Below, piece by piece: positions 44,240 through 52,429 of a stretch of 64,000 nt of DNA (position 1 is the first letter of the stretch; each line of letters opens with the position of its first letter). The position numbers and the translations under genes are program-made. The notes beneath the pieces were generated by a model. The model saw only the letters and a list, made by a program, of their open reading frames with translations, had not been told where the DNA came from and made no database searches. Source of the DNA: Onishia taeanensis (GTDB lineage: Bacteria; Pseudomonadota; Gammaproteobacteria; Pseudomonadales; Halomonadaceae); assembly GCF_003268885.1 (NCBI RefSeq), contig NZ_QLSX01000009.1:62001-126000 (forward strand), in the 5' to 3' direction.

Positions 44240-45087
44240 TGCCCGATGCCAACGAATATGGACTGCATGACACTCGCCAGCTGCCGGTGGTGCTGGTGCT
44301 GGCCGGTCACGACCCCAGCGGCGGCGCCGGGCTAACCGCGGATGCCGAGACCATCGGCGCCTGCGGTGGCTGGCCGCTGACCATCCCCACGGCACTGACG
44401 GTGCAGAACAGTCGCGATGTCAGCGCCGTCATGCCCTGTCGCGGCGATGACATGCGTGCCATGGCCGCCGCACTGAGCGAATTCACGGTCTCCGCGATCA
44501 AGGTGGGGCTGGTGGCGGATCTCGAGAGTCTGGATGCGGTGGTCGATATCGTGCGTCGCTACCCCGGCGTGCCGGTGGTGGTCGATCCGGTGCTGCGCGC
44601 CGGCGGCGGACGCGAGCTGAGCTCCGCCGAGCTGATCGATGCCTTTCATGAACGGCTGCTGCCGCTGGTGGATATCTTGACGCCAAACCGGGGCGAGCTG
44701 ACGCGGCTTACCAACTCCTGTTGGCAGAATGATACCGATCGCGCCATCGCGCTGATGGCCGCAGGATGCCAAGCGGTGTTGGTGACCGGGACAGACACGC
44801 CGGCGGCGGTAAGCGCCGCCGACAAGGTTGTCCACACCCTGCATACGCCGGACAATGGCCGTCAGTGGCAATGGCCACGCCTGGCCGGTAGCTTTCACGG
44901 TTCTGGCTGTACCCTGGCCTCGTCCTTGGCCGCTCATCTGGCGGCCGGCGAGAGCCTGATTCAAGCCTGTGCGCTGGCTCAGGAATACACTTGGCAGACG
45001 CTGCGCCATGGCTGGCGCCCGGCCGATGGACAGACGTTGCCACGTCGCCTGTGGCGCCATCCGAGCCCTGCCATCACTTCGGAGTGA
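44239..45087 (+). CDS. thiD: Hydroxymethylpyrimidine/phosphomethylpyrimidine kinase
   Basis: A 282-residue ribokinase-fold kinase for thiamine synthesis. It starts VVLVLAGHDPSGGAGLTADAETIGACGGWPLTIPTALTVQNS, has VVVDPVLRAGGGRELSS, ILTPNRGELTRL, and the anion hole/catalytic RLAGSFHGSGCTLASSLAAHLA. The ATG is one base into the hemJ stop (TGATG), and its own stop overlaps thiE, so hemJ, thiD and thiE are translationally linked. Confidence 0.94.
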   Translation: MPDANEYGLHDTRQLPVVLVLAGHDPSGGAGLTADAETIGACGGWPLTIPTALTVQNSRDVSAVMPCRGDDMRAMAAALSEFTVSAIKVGLVADLESLDAVVDIVRRYPGVPVVVDPVLRAGGGRELSSAELIDAFHERLLPLVDILTPNRGELTRLTNSCWQNDTDRAIALMAAGCQAVLVTGTDTPAAVSAADKVVHTLHTPDNGRQWQWPRLAGSFHGSGCTLASSLAAHLAAGESLIQACALAQEYTWQTLRHGWRPADGQTLPRRLWRHPSPAITSE

Positions 45088-45752
45088 TGATGATCGAGCC
45101 TGACTGGACTCATGGCCTCTATGCCATTACCGATGCGGCCTTGCTGCCGGAGGACGAGCGCCTCTTCAGTGCCTGCGATGCTGCGCTGCGCGGTGGCTTG
45201 GCACTGCTGCAATACCGAGACAAATCCGGCGACGGCGAGAAGCGCTGGCGCCAGGCCAGCGAACTGGCGGCTCGCTGTGCGACGTTTGAGGTTCCGCTGA
45301 TCATTAACGATGACGTGGCGCTTGCCGCTCGCCTGCGCTCGGCCGGCCACCGGAGAGTCGGAGTACATCTCGGCCAGCAGGATGGCCATGTGGACGGGGC
45401 TCGCTATCGACTGGGGCCCACGGCGATCGTCGGCGTCACCTGCCATGCGCGGCTGGATCTTGCCGAGCGGGCCGCGGCCGAGGGTGCCTCTTACCTGGCC
45501 TTTGGGCGCTTCTTTGACTCCCGTACCAAACCTTCTGCGCAGCCAGCATCGCTATCGCTGCTCGGCGAGGCCGGGTGTTTCGGCCTGCCGCGGGTGGCGA
45601 TAGGTGGCATCGCGGCCGATAACATCGCGATGGCGCGCCGGGCCGGCGCTGATCTCGCAGCCGCCGTGGACGCGGTATTTGGCGGTCAGGATCCCGAGGC
45701 GCGCGTTAGTGAGCTTAACCGTCGATTGACCGCGGCAGCGCTTGATTCATAG
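45087..45752 (+). CDS. thiE: Thiamine-phosphate synthase
   Basis: A 221-residue TIM-barrel enzyme joining HMP-PP and thiazole phosphate. Visible are GLYAITDAALLPEDE, LALLQYRDKS, PLIINDDVALA, VGVHLGQQDG, IVGVTCHARLDLAERAAAEGASYLAFGRFFDS and VAIGGIAADNI. The start codon shares its A with the thiD stop (TGATG), with GGAG just upstream; the next codon is also ATG. The final gene of the hemJ-thiD-thiE run. Confidence 0.94.
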   Translation: MMIEPDWTHGLYAITDAALLPEDERLFSACDAALRGGLALLQYRDKSGDGEKRWRQASELAARCATFEVPLIINDDVALAARLRSAGHRRVGVHLGQQDGHVDGARYRLGPTAIVGVTCHARLDLAERAAAEGASYLAFGRFFDSRTKPSAQPASLSLLGEAGCFGLPRVAIGGIAADNIAMARRAGADLAAAVDAVFGGQDPEARVSELNRRLTAAALDS

Positions 45753-45753
45753 C

Positions 45754-45808
45754 TTATCCACAGGGCACTCACCGAAAGTTATCCGCAGTGTCCAGAGACT
45801 TATCCACA
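45754..45808 (+). promoter_or_regulatory. Cluster of three DnaA boxes between thiE and hemL
   Basis: TTATCCACA at 45754-45762 and 45800-45808 are perfect DnaA boxes. TTATCCGCA at 45779-45787 differs by one base. All three face the same way at 25- and 21-base spacing, filling most of the 87-base gap. They may regulate hemL or titrate DnaA. Confidence 0.6.
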
Positions 45809-45839
45809 ATATTCGCTGCATCAGACCCGAGAGGCTTCC

Positions 45840-47129
45840 ATGACCACCTCAGCAGAGCTCTTCGCACAGGCTTGTCGCCACATTCCGGGCGGCGTCAATT
45901 CGCCGGTTCGTGCCTTCAAGGGCATGGATCGTCCGCCGGTGTTCATCGAGCGCGCTCAGGGCGCCTACCTGCATGACGTCGAGGGCAAGCGCTACGTCGA
46001 CTACGTCGGCTCATGGGGGCCGATGATCACCGGGCATGCCGATCCTGACGTGCTGGGCGCGGTGCGCGAGCGCCTCGACATGGGGTTGTCCTTCGGCACC
46101 CCGACGGCCATCGAGACCCGCATGGCCGAGCTGATCTGCGAGATCATGCCGTCTATCGACATGGTGCGCATGACCAACTCGGGTACCGAGGCCACCATGT
46201 CGGCGATCCGTCTGGCGCGTGGCTATACCGGGCGTGACAAGATCGTGAAGTTCGAGGGCAACTACCATGGCCACTCCGACTCGCTGCTGGTCAAGGCTGG
46301 TTCCGGCGCCCTGACCCACGGCGTGCCGAGCTCGCCGGGCGTGCCGGCTTCGCTTGCCGAGCACACCGTGACCCTGCCCTACAACGATATCGATGCGGTG
46401 GAAGACTGCTTCGAAGAAATCGGCGACGAAGTGGCCTGTATCATCGTCGAGCCGGTGGCCGGCAACATGAACTGCATTCCCCCGCAGGAGGGCTTCCTCG
46501 AGTCGCTTCGCCAGGTCTGCGACCGTCATGCCTGCGTGCTGATCTTCGATGAGGTCATGACCGGTTTTCGGGTCGCTAAGGGTGGTGCCCAGGCGCACTT
46601 CGGGGTAACTCCGGACTTGACCTGCCTGGGCAAGATCGTCGGCGGTGGCATGCCGGTGGGGGCCTTCGGCGGCAAGCGCGAGGTGATGGAGCAGCTCTCG
46701 CCGCTGGGACCGGTCTATCAGGCTGGCACGCTGGCCGGTAACCCGCTGGCCATGGCGGCGGGCATTGCACTGCTGACCAAGATTCAGGAACCGGGCTTCC
46801 ATGACGCCCTGACCCAGCGCGTCGATACCCTCTGCGACGGCCTACAGGCCCGGGCCGATGCTGCTGGCATCGAAATGATCACCCAGCGGGCCGGCGGCAT
46901 GTTCGGGCTGTTCTTCACCGCCCAGTCACGGGTCGATAACTTCGCGCAGGCCACTGCATGCGATGCCGAGGCGTTCCGCCGCTTCTTCTCGTTGATGCTC
47001 GACGAGGGAATCTATTTGGCCCCCTCGGCCTATGAGGCCGGCTTCATGTCCAACGCTCATACCCCGGAAGACATTCAGGCTACCCTGGATGGCGCCGAGC
47101 GTGCCTTTGCCGCCATGAACAAATCCTGA
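45840..47129 (+). CDS. hemL: Glutamate-1-semialdehyde 2,1-aminomutase
   Basis: A 429-residue PLP enzyme of the C5 haem pathway. Signatures are [72 protein letters not shown] and the PLP lysine in [17 protein letters not shown]. Length equals the family (426-430). DnaA boxes occupy its upstream region. Confidence 0.98.
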   Translation: MTTSAELFAQACRHIPGGVNSPVRAFKGMDRPPVFIERAQGAYLHDVEGKRYVDYVGSWGPMITGHADPDVLGAVRERLDMGLSFGTPTAIETRMAELICEIMPSIDMVRMTNSGTEATMSAIRLARGYTGRDKIVKFEGNYHGHSDSLLVKAGSGALTHGVPSSPGVPASLAEHTVTLPYNDIDAVEDCFEEIGDEVACIIVEPVAGNMNCIPPQEGFLESLRQVCDRHACVLIFDEVMTGFRVAKGGAQAHFGVTPDLTCLGKIVGGGMPVGAFGGKREVMEQLSPLGPVYQAGTLAGNPLAMAAGIALLTKIQEPGFHDALTQRVDTLCDGLQARADAAGIEMITQRAGGMFGLFFTAQSRVDNFAQATACDAEAFRRFFSLMLDEGIYLAPSAYEAGFMSNAHTPEDIQATLDGAERAFAAMNKS

Positions 47130-47141
47130 GGAGGCATCTCG

Positions 47142-48710
47142 GTGAGCGATGTCCTGATCCAGGCCCTCCGCCAGGCGGCCTGCTATGACCATCCGGTGGG
47201 CGATATCGAGATCCATGAGACGCATATCTCATGGATCCTGCTGACCGGCGACTATGCCTACAAGATCAAGAAGCCGGTCGATTTCGGCAGCTTCCTGGAT
47301 TTTTCGACCCTGGAGAAACGCCACGCACTCTGCGAGCAGGAGGTGCGCCTCAATCGGCGCCTGGCGCCGAGTCTGTACCTGGACGTGGTGCCGATCTGCG
47401 GTTCGCCGCAGGCCCCTCGCCTCAACGGTGACGGTGTGCCTTTCGAGTATGCGGTAAAGATGCGCCAGTTCAGCAATCGTCACCTGTTCAGCAACCTGCA
47501 GGCCGAAGGTGAGCTCTCGATGGAGCTGCTCGACGACCTGGTCGATCAGCTGGTCGACTTTCACGAGCAGGCGGACAGGATCGAGACGGCGAGCCACCAT
47601 GGCAGCGCCGATTCGACCCGTGAGATCATGGCCCGAGAGTTCTCGCTGATCGGCGAGCGGCTGCCGGATCCTGACGATGGCGAGCGGCTGAAGGCGCTTA
47701 AGGAGCGGGTCAACGAGATGGAAGCGCGGCTGGCGCCGGTGTTTGCCGAGCGCCATCGTGAGGGGTTCGTGCGCGAGACCCATGGGGATATTCATCTGGG
47801 CAACGCAGTGCGCCATCAGGGTCGGGCGCTGCTGTTTGATGGTATCGAGTTCAACGATGCGCTGCGCTGGAACGATGTCGGCTGTGATCTGGCCTTCCTG
47901 TTAATGGATCTGGAGGCTCGCGGTGAGCTGATGCTGGCGCGCCATGCGCTGAATCGCTACCTGGAGCTTTCCGGCGATTACGCGCTGGTGCGGGTACTGG
48001 ATTACTACAAGATCTATCGTGCCCTGGTGCGTGCCAAGGTCGCCATGCTGCGCTATGCCGCCCCCGGCCTAGCCGACGATGAGAGGACGTCGCTATGGTC
48101 TGAGTACCAGCGCCACTTGTCGCTGGCCGAAGGCTACAGCGAGTTCCGCTTCCCCTACCTGCTGATTGGCGTCGGTGTATCGGGCAGCGGCAAGAGCCGC
48201 TTTACCGGCGAGATGGTCAGGCGTCTGGGCGGCGTGCGCCTGCGCTCAGACGTCGAACGCAAGCGTCTGTATGGATTCGCTCCACAGGCCGATAGCCAAC
48301 AAGAGGGTGTGGATATCTATACCCCGGAGGCGACCGAGCGGACCTACCTGCACCTGGCGCGTCTCAGCGGCACTCTGTTCGAGGCGGGGCTATCGGTGTG
48401 TATCGATGCCACCTGCCTGAAGCAATCACAGCGTGAACTGCTGGCGGATCAGGCCGAGGCCCGAGGACTGGCGGTGATGATCATCAGTTTCGAGGCCGAC
48501 GAGGCTACCCTGCGGTCACGCATCGAGAAGCGGGCACGACTGGGGGGCGATCCATCCGAGGCGAGCCTCTCGGTGCTCGAGCGTCAGCTTGAGCACTTCG
48601 AGCCCTTCAGCGAAGAAGAGCGCCGCCACCTGGTCCATCTGGATACGACCGCCAGAAATGCCAGCGAGACGCTGGCTGAACTGATCCATCAGCACATGAA
48701 CCACCTCTGA
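47142..48710 (+). CDS. Fused aminoglycoside-phosphotransferase-like / P-loop kinase protein
   Basis: A 522-residue two-domain protein. The N-terminal half is a protein-kinase-like APH fold (COG2187 type), with the catalytic loop HGDIHLGN at residues 214-221 and metal-binding LFDGIEFND soon after. The C-terminal half is a small P-loop kinase (COG0645 type) with Walker A GVSGSGKS at 345-352 and LSVCIDATCLKQSQRELL. GTG start, with AGGAGG 8 bases upstream, 12 bases after hemL. Substrates are unknown; despite the domain name it need not confer drug resistance. It ends before a terminator. Confidence 0.85.
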   Translation: MSDVLIQALRQAACYDHPVGDIEIHETHISWILLTGDYAYKIKKPVDFGSFLDFSTLEKRHALCEQEVRLNRRLAPSLYLDVVPICGSPQAPRLNGDGVPFEYAVKMRQFSNRHLFSNLQAEGELSMELLDDLVDQLVDFHEQADRIETASHHGSADSTREIMAREFSLIGERLPDPDDGERLKALKERVNEMEARLAPVFAERHREGFVRETHGDIHLGNAVRHQGRALLFDGIEFNDALRWNDVGCDLAFLLMDLEARGELMLARHALNRYLELSGDYALVRVLDYYKIYRALVRAKVAMLRYAAPGLADDERTSLWSEYQRHLSLAEGYSEFRFPYLLIGVGVSGSGKSRFTGEMVRRLGGVRLRSDVERKRLYGFAPQADSQQEGVDIYTPEATERTYLHLARLSGTLFEAGLSVCIDATCLKQSQRELLADQAEARGLAVMIISFEADEATLRSRIEKRARLGGDPSEASLSVLERQLEHFEPFSEEERRHLVHLDTTARNASETLAELIHQHMNHL

Positions 48711-48811
48711 AACGCCACGCCCTACGAAGACGTCGCTTGCCTATTTACAAAAGTATACGACGTTCTTCACCGCATTGTTTCCACTAGATTTTCCCCTCTC
48801 CACCTGGCTGT

Positions 48812-48845
48812 AGTCGGTGCCTGGTCTGCCAGGCGCCGACTTTTT
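48812..48845 (+). terminator. Intrinsic terminator about 100 bases after the kinase-fusion gene
   Basis: A hairpin AGTCGG-T-GCCTGG/CCAGGC-G-CCGACT with a TCTG loop and one internal mismatch is followed by TTTTT on the plus strand. It closes the hemL-kinase unit and shields the matrix locus. The rest of 48711-49061 is AT-rich with two ATTTACAAA octamers (48743-48751 and 49038-49046) and no gene. Confidence 0.85.
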
Positions 48846-49061
48846 GTATCACCAATGCATCATTGGTGGTAGCAACTTAATTTATTGAATTAAATAATAA
48901 ACTGAGATTACTCCAGCGCTCTGCCATACGTTGGGTTGCAAGGATGAAACACTTTCCAAGCCAGCTGACGCCCGCTTTGTAAGGCTGTGTCGGGGTATCC
49001 TGGCCTAGCGCGATTTTATTTCCTGATACTTACAGTGATTTACAAACCGTTTCACAAGTTC

Positions 49062-49076
49062 TGGCACGCATTATGC
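49062..49076 (+). promoter_or_regulatory. Sigma-54 type promoter of the glycine-rich protein gene
   Basis: TGGCACGCATTATGC gives the -24 GG and -12 GC doublets with exactly ten bases between, and the full TGGCAC half. Only the first base of the -12 TTGC is changed (ATGC). It lies about 116 bases before the start codon. A sigma-54 activator with GAFTGA is encoded in the same locus, which supports the call. Confidence 0.65.
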
Positions 49077-49191
49077 CCTGTGAATAACGACTGCGAATGA
49101 ATGTCGCCAGCCACTGACCGCTACAGGTTCTTTGACGAGTCATGGTTCGCAGCGAGAAGCAAGGGATCATATCCAGAGTGGAGAAACGGTC

Positions 49192-50319
49192 ATGAAGAAT
49201 TATGTAATCGCAGGTACATCAATGCTAGCCCTGGTAATGGCGATTTCCGCTGCACACGCCAACCCGAGTGCAGGTGTTGCCGAGAGAGCAGACCAGACGG
49301 TTAATTCAAATGCTACGTCAGTTGGCGGCAGCAGCGGCAGCGCCAATGGGGGGGGAGGCTTTGGAATGGGCTTTGGGGGCAGCTCCTCAGGCGGTGATTC
49401 CGATAGCAGCCTGGACTTGGACGATAGGAATAACACCTCAGGTCTGAATGCCGGCGCTGGTGGTACTGGCGGTTCAGGGTCTGGCACTGGCTTGGGTGGT
49501 GCAGGTGGTACTACCGGTCGCGGTGGTGACGCTTGGTCCATGAGCGAGTCCTACAACACTTCCACCAGCGTTATCTCGCTGCAGGATATGAGTTCTTCCG
49601 TGACAGGTTCTCGTATCAATGTCACCGGTGGCCGTGGCGCAGCTGGTGGTGCTGGCGCCGTCAGCGGTGATGCGGGTGCGATTAGCCTGGGGCTGGGTGC
49701 TGGCGGTGAAGGTGGCAACGGCACCGGTGGCAAGAGTGGCTATGCCGATGCCAATGGTGGTAACGGTGCTGCTGGCGGCGATGCCGGCGGGATGGGCGTA
49801 GGCATGGGGCTAGGCGCTAGTGGCGAAGCCGAATCTGAAGCCGGCTCTGGCTCTATGGCGGGTGGTCTTGCCTCAAGCTACAACGATGAAGATATGTCTC
49901 GCAGCACCCAGACCAGCCGGTCTGACAATGGGTCCAGCTCGGGTGCGACAGCCGGGAATGCCTCTTCTGGTGACGGCACCGGTGCTGGGACTGGTTCTGG
50001 CACAGGCACCGGTGGGGCCGGCGGTAACGGCGCTGCTGCAACTGCCTCAACCGGCGGCGGCGGTGCAGGCAACGGCGGCGGCGGCGGCGGCGGCACTGGC
50101 ACTGGCGGAGCCGCAACGGCTGCTACCGGTAACGGTGGAGCTGGTGGTGCCGGCGGCGCTGGCGGAGCGGCTCTGCTGAGCACCGGCGCAGCCAACGTGA
50201 ATGTCGCGGCTGGCAACTTCGGTGGCATCGCCAACATGAACGTCTCGACCGGGATCTACAACTCCCAGCTGGCCGGGACCAACGTGGCAGCGCACAGCAA
50301 CGTCAACATCGGCAACTGA
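49192..50319 (+). CDS. Glycine-rich secreted protein, candidate fibre/matrix subunit
   Basis: A 375-residue protein that I do not recognise as a named family. A Sec signal peptide (MKNYVIAGTSMLALVMAISAAHA, cut before NPSAG) precedes a long low-complexity mature part dominated by Gly, Ala, Ser and Thr. Four Gly-rich blocks alternate with polar segments (SDSSLDLDDRNNTSG; SESYNTSTSVISLQDMSSS; SSYNDEDMSRSTQTSRSDN). The C-terminus differs: about 45 residues of NVNVAAGNF, NMNVSTGIYNSQLAGTN and SNVNIGN, a beta-prone Asn-Val pattern shared with the next gene. No cysteine. It has a sigma-54 type promoter and GGAG before the start. A structural or adhesive fibre is inferred. The unrelated longer start lies 20 codons upstream. 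Confidence 0.75.
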   Translation: MKNYVIAGTSMLALVMAISAAHANPSAGVAERADQTVNSNATSVGGSSGSANGGGGFGMGFGGSSSGGDSDSSLDLDDRNNTSGLNAGAGGTGGSGSGTGLGGAGGTTGRGGDAWSMSESYNTSTSVISLQDMSSSVTGSRINVTGGRGAAGGAGAVSGDAGAISLGLGAGGEGGNGTGGKSGYADANGGNGAAGGDAGGMGVGMGLGASGEAESEAGSGSMAGGLASSYNDEDMSRSTQTSRSDNGSSSGATAGNASSGDGTGAGTGSGTGTGGAGGNGAAATASTGGGGAGNGGGGGGGTGTGGAATAATGNGGAGGAGGAGGAALLSTGAANVNVAAGNFGGIANMNVSTGIYNSQLAGTNVAAHSNVNIGN

Positions 50320-50378
50320 GGGTTGGGTTCGACCGGCATGACGTCGGAACGAACTCCTCCTGAGCAGTAACTGATAAC

Positions 50379-50404
50379 GGCTGGCGGGGCTTGCTCCGCC
50401 AGCC
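50379..50404 (+). terminator. Intercistronic hairpin after the glycine-rich gene
   Basis: A perfect 9-bp stem GGCTGGCGG/CCGCCAGCC with an 8-base loop is not followed by a T tract. It would stabilise the upstream message or partly attenuate the downstream genes, consistent with the glycine-rich protein being made in excess. Confidence 0.5.
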
Positions 50405-50445
50405 CATTGCTCATCAAGAGTCTTCATAGCAAGGAGTGCCAGGCC

Positions 50446-50850
50446 ATGTGCGCAGTCCGTGTTTCTTTGCCTCGGTACAAAGCAATCCTCATCGGTGTTG
50501 GGCTAGTCGCTGCTACCGGTATGAGTCAATTGAGTTATGCCGACGCCTCCGCTTCATCTACCTCTACCGGCTTCGATGATAGTAATAGTCTCGGCATGGA
50601 AGAAATGCAGGAAGCAAGAGGACGGGAAGGCATTAACCTCACCAATGTACAGAGTATCCAGAACATTGATACATCGGTGGACACGACCAGTTTCAATGTC
50701 TCCGGTGATGTCGTAACAGGTAGTGTCAACATCCAGGCAGACTCCCTGAATAGTTACAGCGGTGTCGGTGTGTTCAACATCACGACGGGCAATGCCAATG
50801 CCGTGAGTGGTGCGGTCGGTATAAGTGTTTACATCGCAAACCCCCAGTGA
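50446..50850 (+). CDS. Small Sec-exported protein with shared processing-like motif
   Basis: A 134-residue protein of unknown family. The signal peptide spans about residues 1-32 (YKAILIGVGLVAATGMSQLSYA, then DAS). Residues 51-60 read MEEMQEARGR, aligning with LDDMEELRGG in the third secreted protein of the locus. After it come beta-prone stretches, including SVDTTSFNVSGDVVTGSVNI and GVFNITTGNANAVSGAVGIS. The latter matches the pattern of the C-terminus of the glycine-rich protein (N-[IV]-[ST]-T-G). AGGAG lies 9 bases before the ATG. It is probably a minor subunit, nucleator or assembly factor; this is inference. Confidence 0.7.
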   Translation: MCAVRVSLPRYKAILIGVGLVAATGMSQLSYADASASSTSTGFDDSNSLGMEEMQEARGREGINLTNVQSIQNIDTSVDTTSFNVSGDVVTGSVNIQADSLNSYSGVGVFNITTGNANAVSGAVGISVYIANPQ

Positions 50851-50899
50851 TGGTTACGCCATTGATTGGTAGCGATGATATCAAAAGGGGGAGAGTTTG

Positions 50900-51598
50900 A
50901 TGTCGATGTTTTTTCGTTCAGCAGTGATAGCTGCTTTTTTGAGTCTAGCGGCTCAACCTGTTTTGGCTGGCCCCGTAACAATTGCCAACCCCTTCGGTTC
51001 TTTCCAGGTCAAGGCTGAAAGTCTCAATGAATTACGTTGGGAGAACGTGGTACGTCAGCAGTATGACTTCAGTTGTGGTTCCGCAGCCGTCGCGACATTG
51101 CTGACCTATCATTATGAGCGCCCTACTTCCGAAGCCGAAGTTTTCGAATCGATGATTAAGCTTGGTGATGTGGATAAGATCCGCACCTATGGCTTTTCCA
51201 TGCTTGACATGAAGCAGTACTTGGATTCACAGGGTCTTAATTCTGATGGTTTCCGTGTGAAACTTGAAGATTTTATCGGGATTGGATTACCTGCCATTAC
51301 CCTGATCAATACGGGCGGATACAAGCATTTCGTGGTGATCAAGGGAATGGACGACGGTAACGTATTGGTCGGCGATCCGGCGGTTGGCACTGTGGTGGTT
51401 CCCAAGGAACATTTCGAGACGCTATGGACGGGAACCGTGCTAGGCGCTCGCGAAGACATGCTGCTGGCAAAACAGTATTTCAATAACAGTCGTGATTGGC
51501 AGGTCAGACCTGACTCGCCTCTCCAAAGAGGTATGCAGCGCTCGGCGATCGGTTCGGCCATGTTGCCGCTGCCGGGGCGCAATGAGCTGGGGCGCTAG
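50900..51598 (+). CDS. Periplasmic C39-family cysteine peptidase (FapD-like)
   Basis: A 232-residue protein with a Sec signal peptide (SAVIAAFLSLAAQPVLA, cut before GP) and a peptidase C39 fold. The catalytic triad is visible as Cys59 (YDFSCGSAAVATLL), His143 (GGYKHFVVIKG) and Asp159 (LVGDPAVG). There is no ABC transporter or membrane domain, unlike bacteriocin exporters. The closest remembered relative is FapD of the Pseudomonas functional-amyloid operon. It lies between two genes encoding proteins with a double-glycine-like motif, its likely substrates. GGGGGAG precedes the ATG. The C-terminal tail after about residue 195 is extra and proline/arginine-rich. Confidence 0.88.
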   Translation: MSMFFRSAVIAAFLSLAAQPVLAGPVTIANPFGSFQVKAESLNELRWENVVRQQYDFSCGSAAVATLLTYHYERPTSEAEVFESMIKLGDVDKIRTYGFSMLDMKQYLDSQGLNSDGFRVKLEDFIGIGLPAITLINTGGYKHFVVIKGMDDGNVLVGDPAVGTVVVPKEHFETLWTGTVLGAREDMLLAKQYFNNSRDWQVRPDSPLQRGMQRSAIGSAMLPLPGRNELGR

Positions 51599-51675
51599 TT
51601 ATCTACGATGTAACTAGCTATTAACCAGGCCCCTTACTACTGAGCAGCGGTTTATCACTACAGGAGTGGCAAACC

Positions 51676-52329
51676 ATGGAAGCGTCAAGGAGCATCAAAA
51701 AGGGGGGCTATCGCAAGTTGCATGGAAGCGCCCTGACAGCGTTGGTATTGGCAGGCCTTGTGTTAGTGCCTGCCACAGTGGAAGCAGAGAGCTTGATTCT
51801 GCGCGAGGCAACTACGTCACCGCTTGATGAAGATATCTATACGAACTCCCATGCAGACATCATCCCCTTGGATGATATGGAAGAATTGCGTGGTGGCTTC
51901 TCGATTGGCGGTGTTGATGTGGACTTCGGTGCCACCTTGCAGACCAAAATCGATGGCATGGTTCGCATGAAGACTCAATTGGCTTTTAGCCAGTCCGGCA
52001 TCAATGTCGTCTCAGAGGAAATTTCCAACCTGTCACCCAATGTCACCAGCATCAGCCCTAATGGCACGTCCGTTACTCAGGTTGCCCCAAAGACATTCAA
52101 CCTGGCAGGGCTTGCAGACTTTTCCGGGGTGGCTTTTTCGGATGCAGGCAGTTTTACGGCGGCACTTCATAATATCACACGAAATGCCATCATCAGTGCC
52201 GTTGTCAGTAATGGTTCCGGGCAGAATATATCCCAGAGTATTGATGTCAGTGTGACGTTGAGAAATGCCGAAACACTTCAAGCCTCACAGGCTCAGGCAG
52301 CGATCATGCGGTCATTCGGGCGCTTTTAA
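51676..52329 (+). CDS. Sec-exported protein with double-glycine-like cleavage motif
   Basis: A 217-residue protein of unrecognised family. A basic N-terminus and hydrophobic helix (ALTALVLAGLVLVPATVEA, cut near residue 37) form a signal peptide. A ~37-residue acidic propeptide-like stretch then ends in LDDMEELRGG (65-74), before FSIGGVDVDFGATLQTKID. This resembles the leader end recognised by C39 peptidases, but on the far side of a Sec signal. The rest is Ser/Asn/Val-rich and probably beta-structured, ending QAQAAIMRSFGRF. CAGGAG lies upstream of the ATG. It directly follows the C39 peptidase gene and ends before a bidirectional terminator. Confidence 0.7.
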   Translation: MEASRSIKKGGYRKLHGSALTALVLAGLVLVPATVEAESLILREATTSPLDEDIYTNSHADIIPLDDMEELRGGFSIGGVDVDFGATLQTKIDGMVRMKTQLAFSQSGINVVSEEISNLSPNVTSISPNGTSVTQVAPKTFNLAGLADFSGVAFSDAGSFTAALHNITRNAIISAVVSNGSGQNISQSIDVSVTLRNAETLQASQAQAAIMRSFGRF

Positions 52330-52370
52330 TATTTAGCCTTTGATGGGAACTTTCGATTTTTTATACATGA

Positions 52371-52400
52371 AAAAGGCCTTCTTTGAAGGCCTTTTCTTTT
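52371..52400. terminator. Bidirectional terminator between convergent genes
   Basis: A 10-bp stem AAAAGGCCTT/AAGGCCTTTT with a CTTTG loop. T-rich on the plus strand (TTTTCTTTTTC) and A-rich before the stem, so it serves both the plus-strand secreted-protein genes and the minus-strand barrel gene. Confidence 0.9.
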
Positions 52401-52429
52401 TCATAAACTATCATCAAACAATTAGTTTA

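Noticed and set aside
48711-49061. Possible small RNA gene ending at the 48812-48845 hairpin
   Set aside because: The hairpin is adequately explained as the terminator of the upstream gene and no promoter is convincing just before it.
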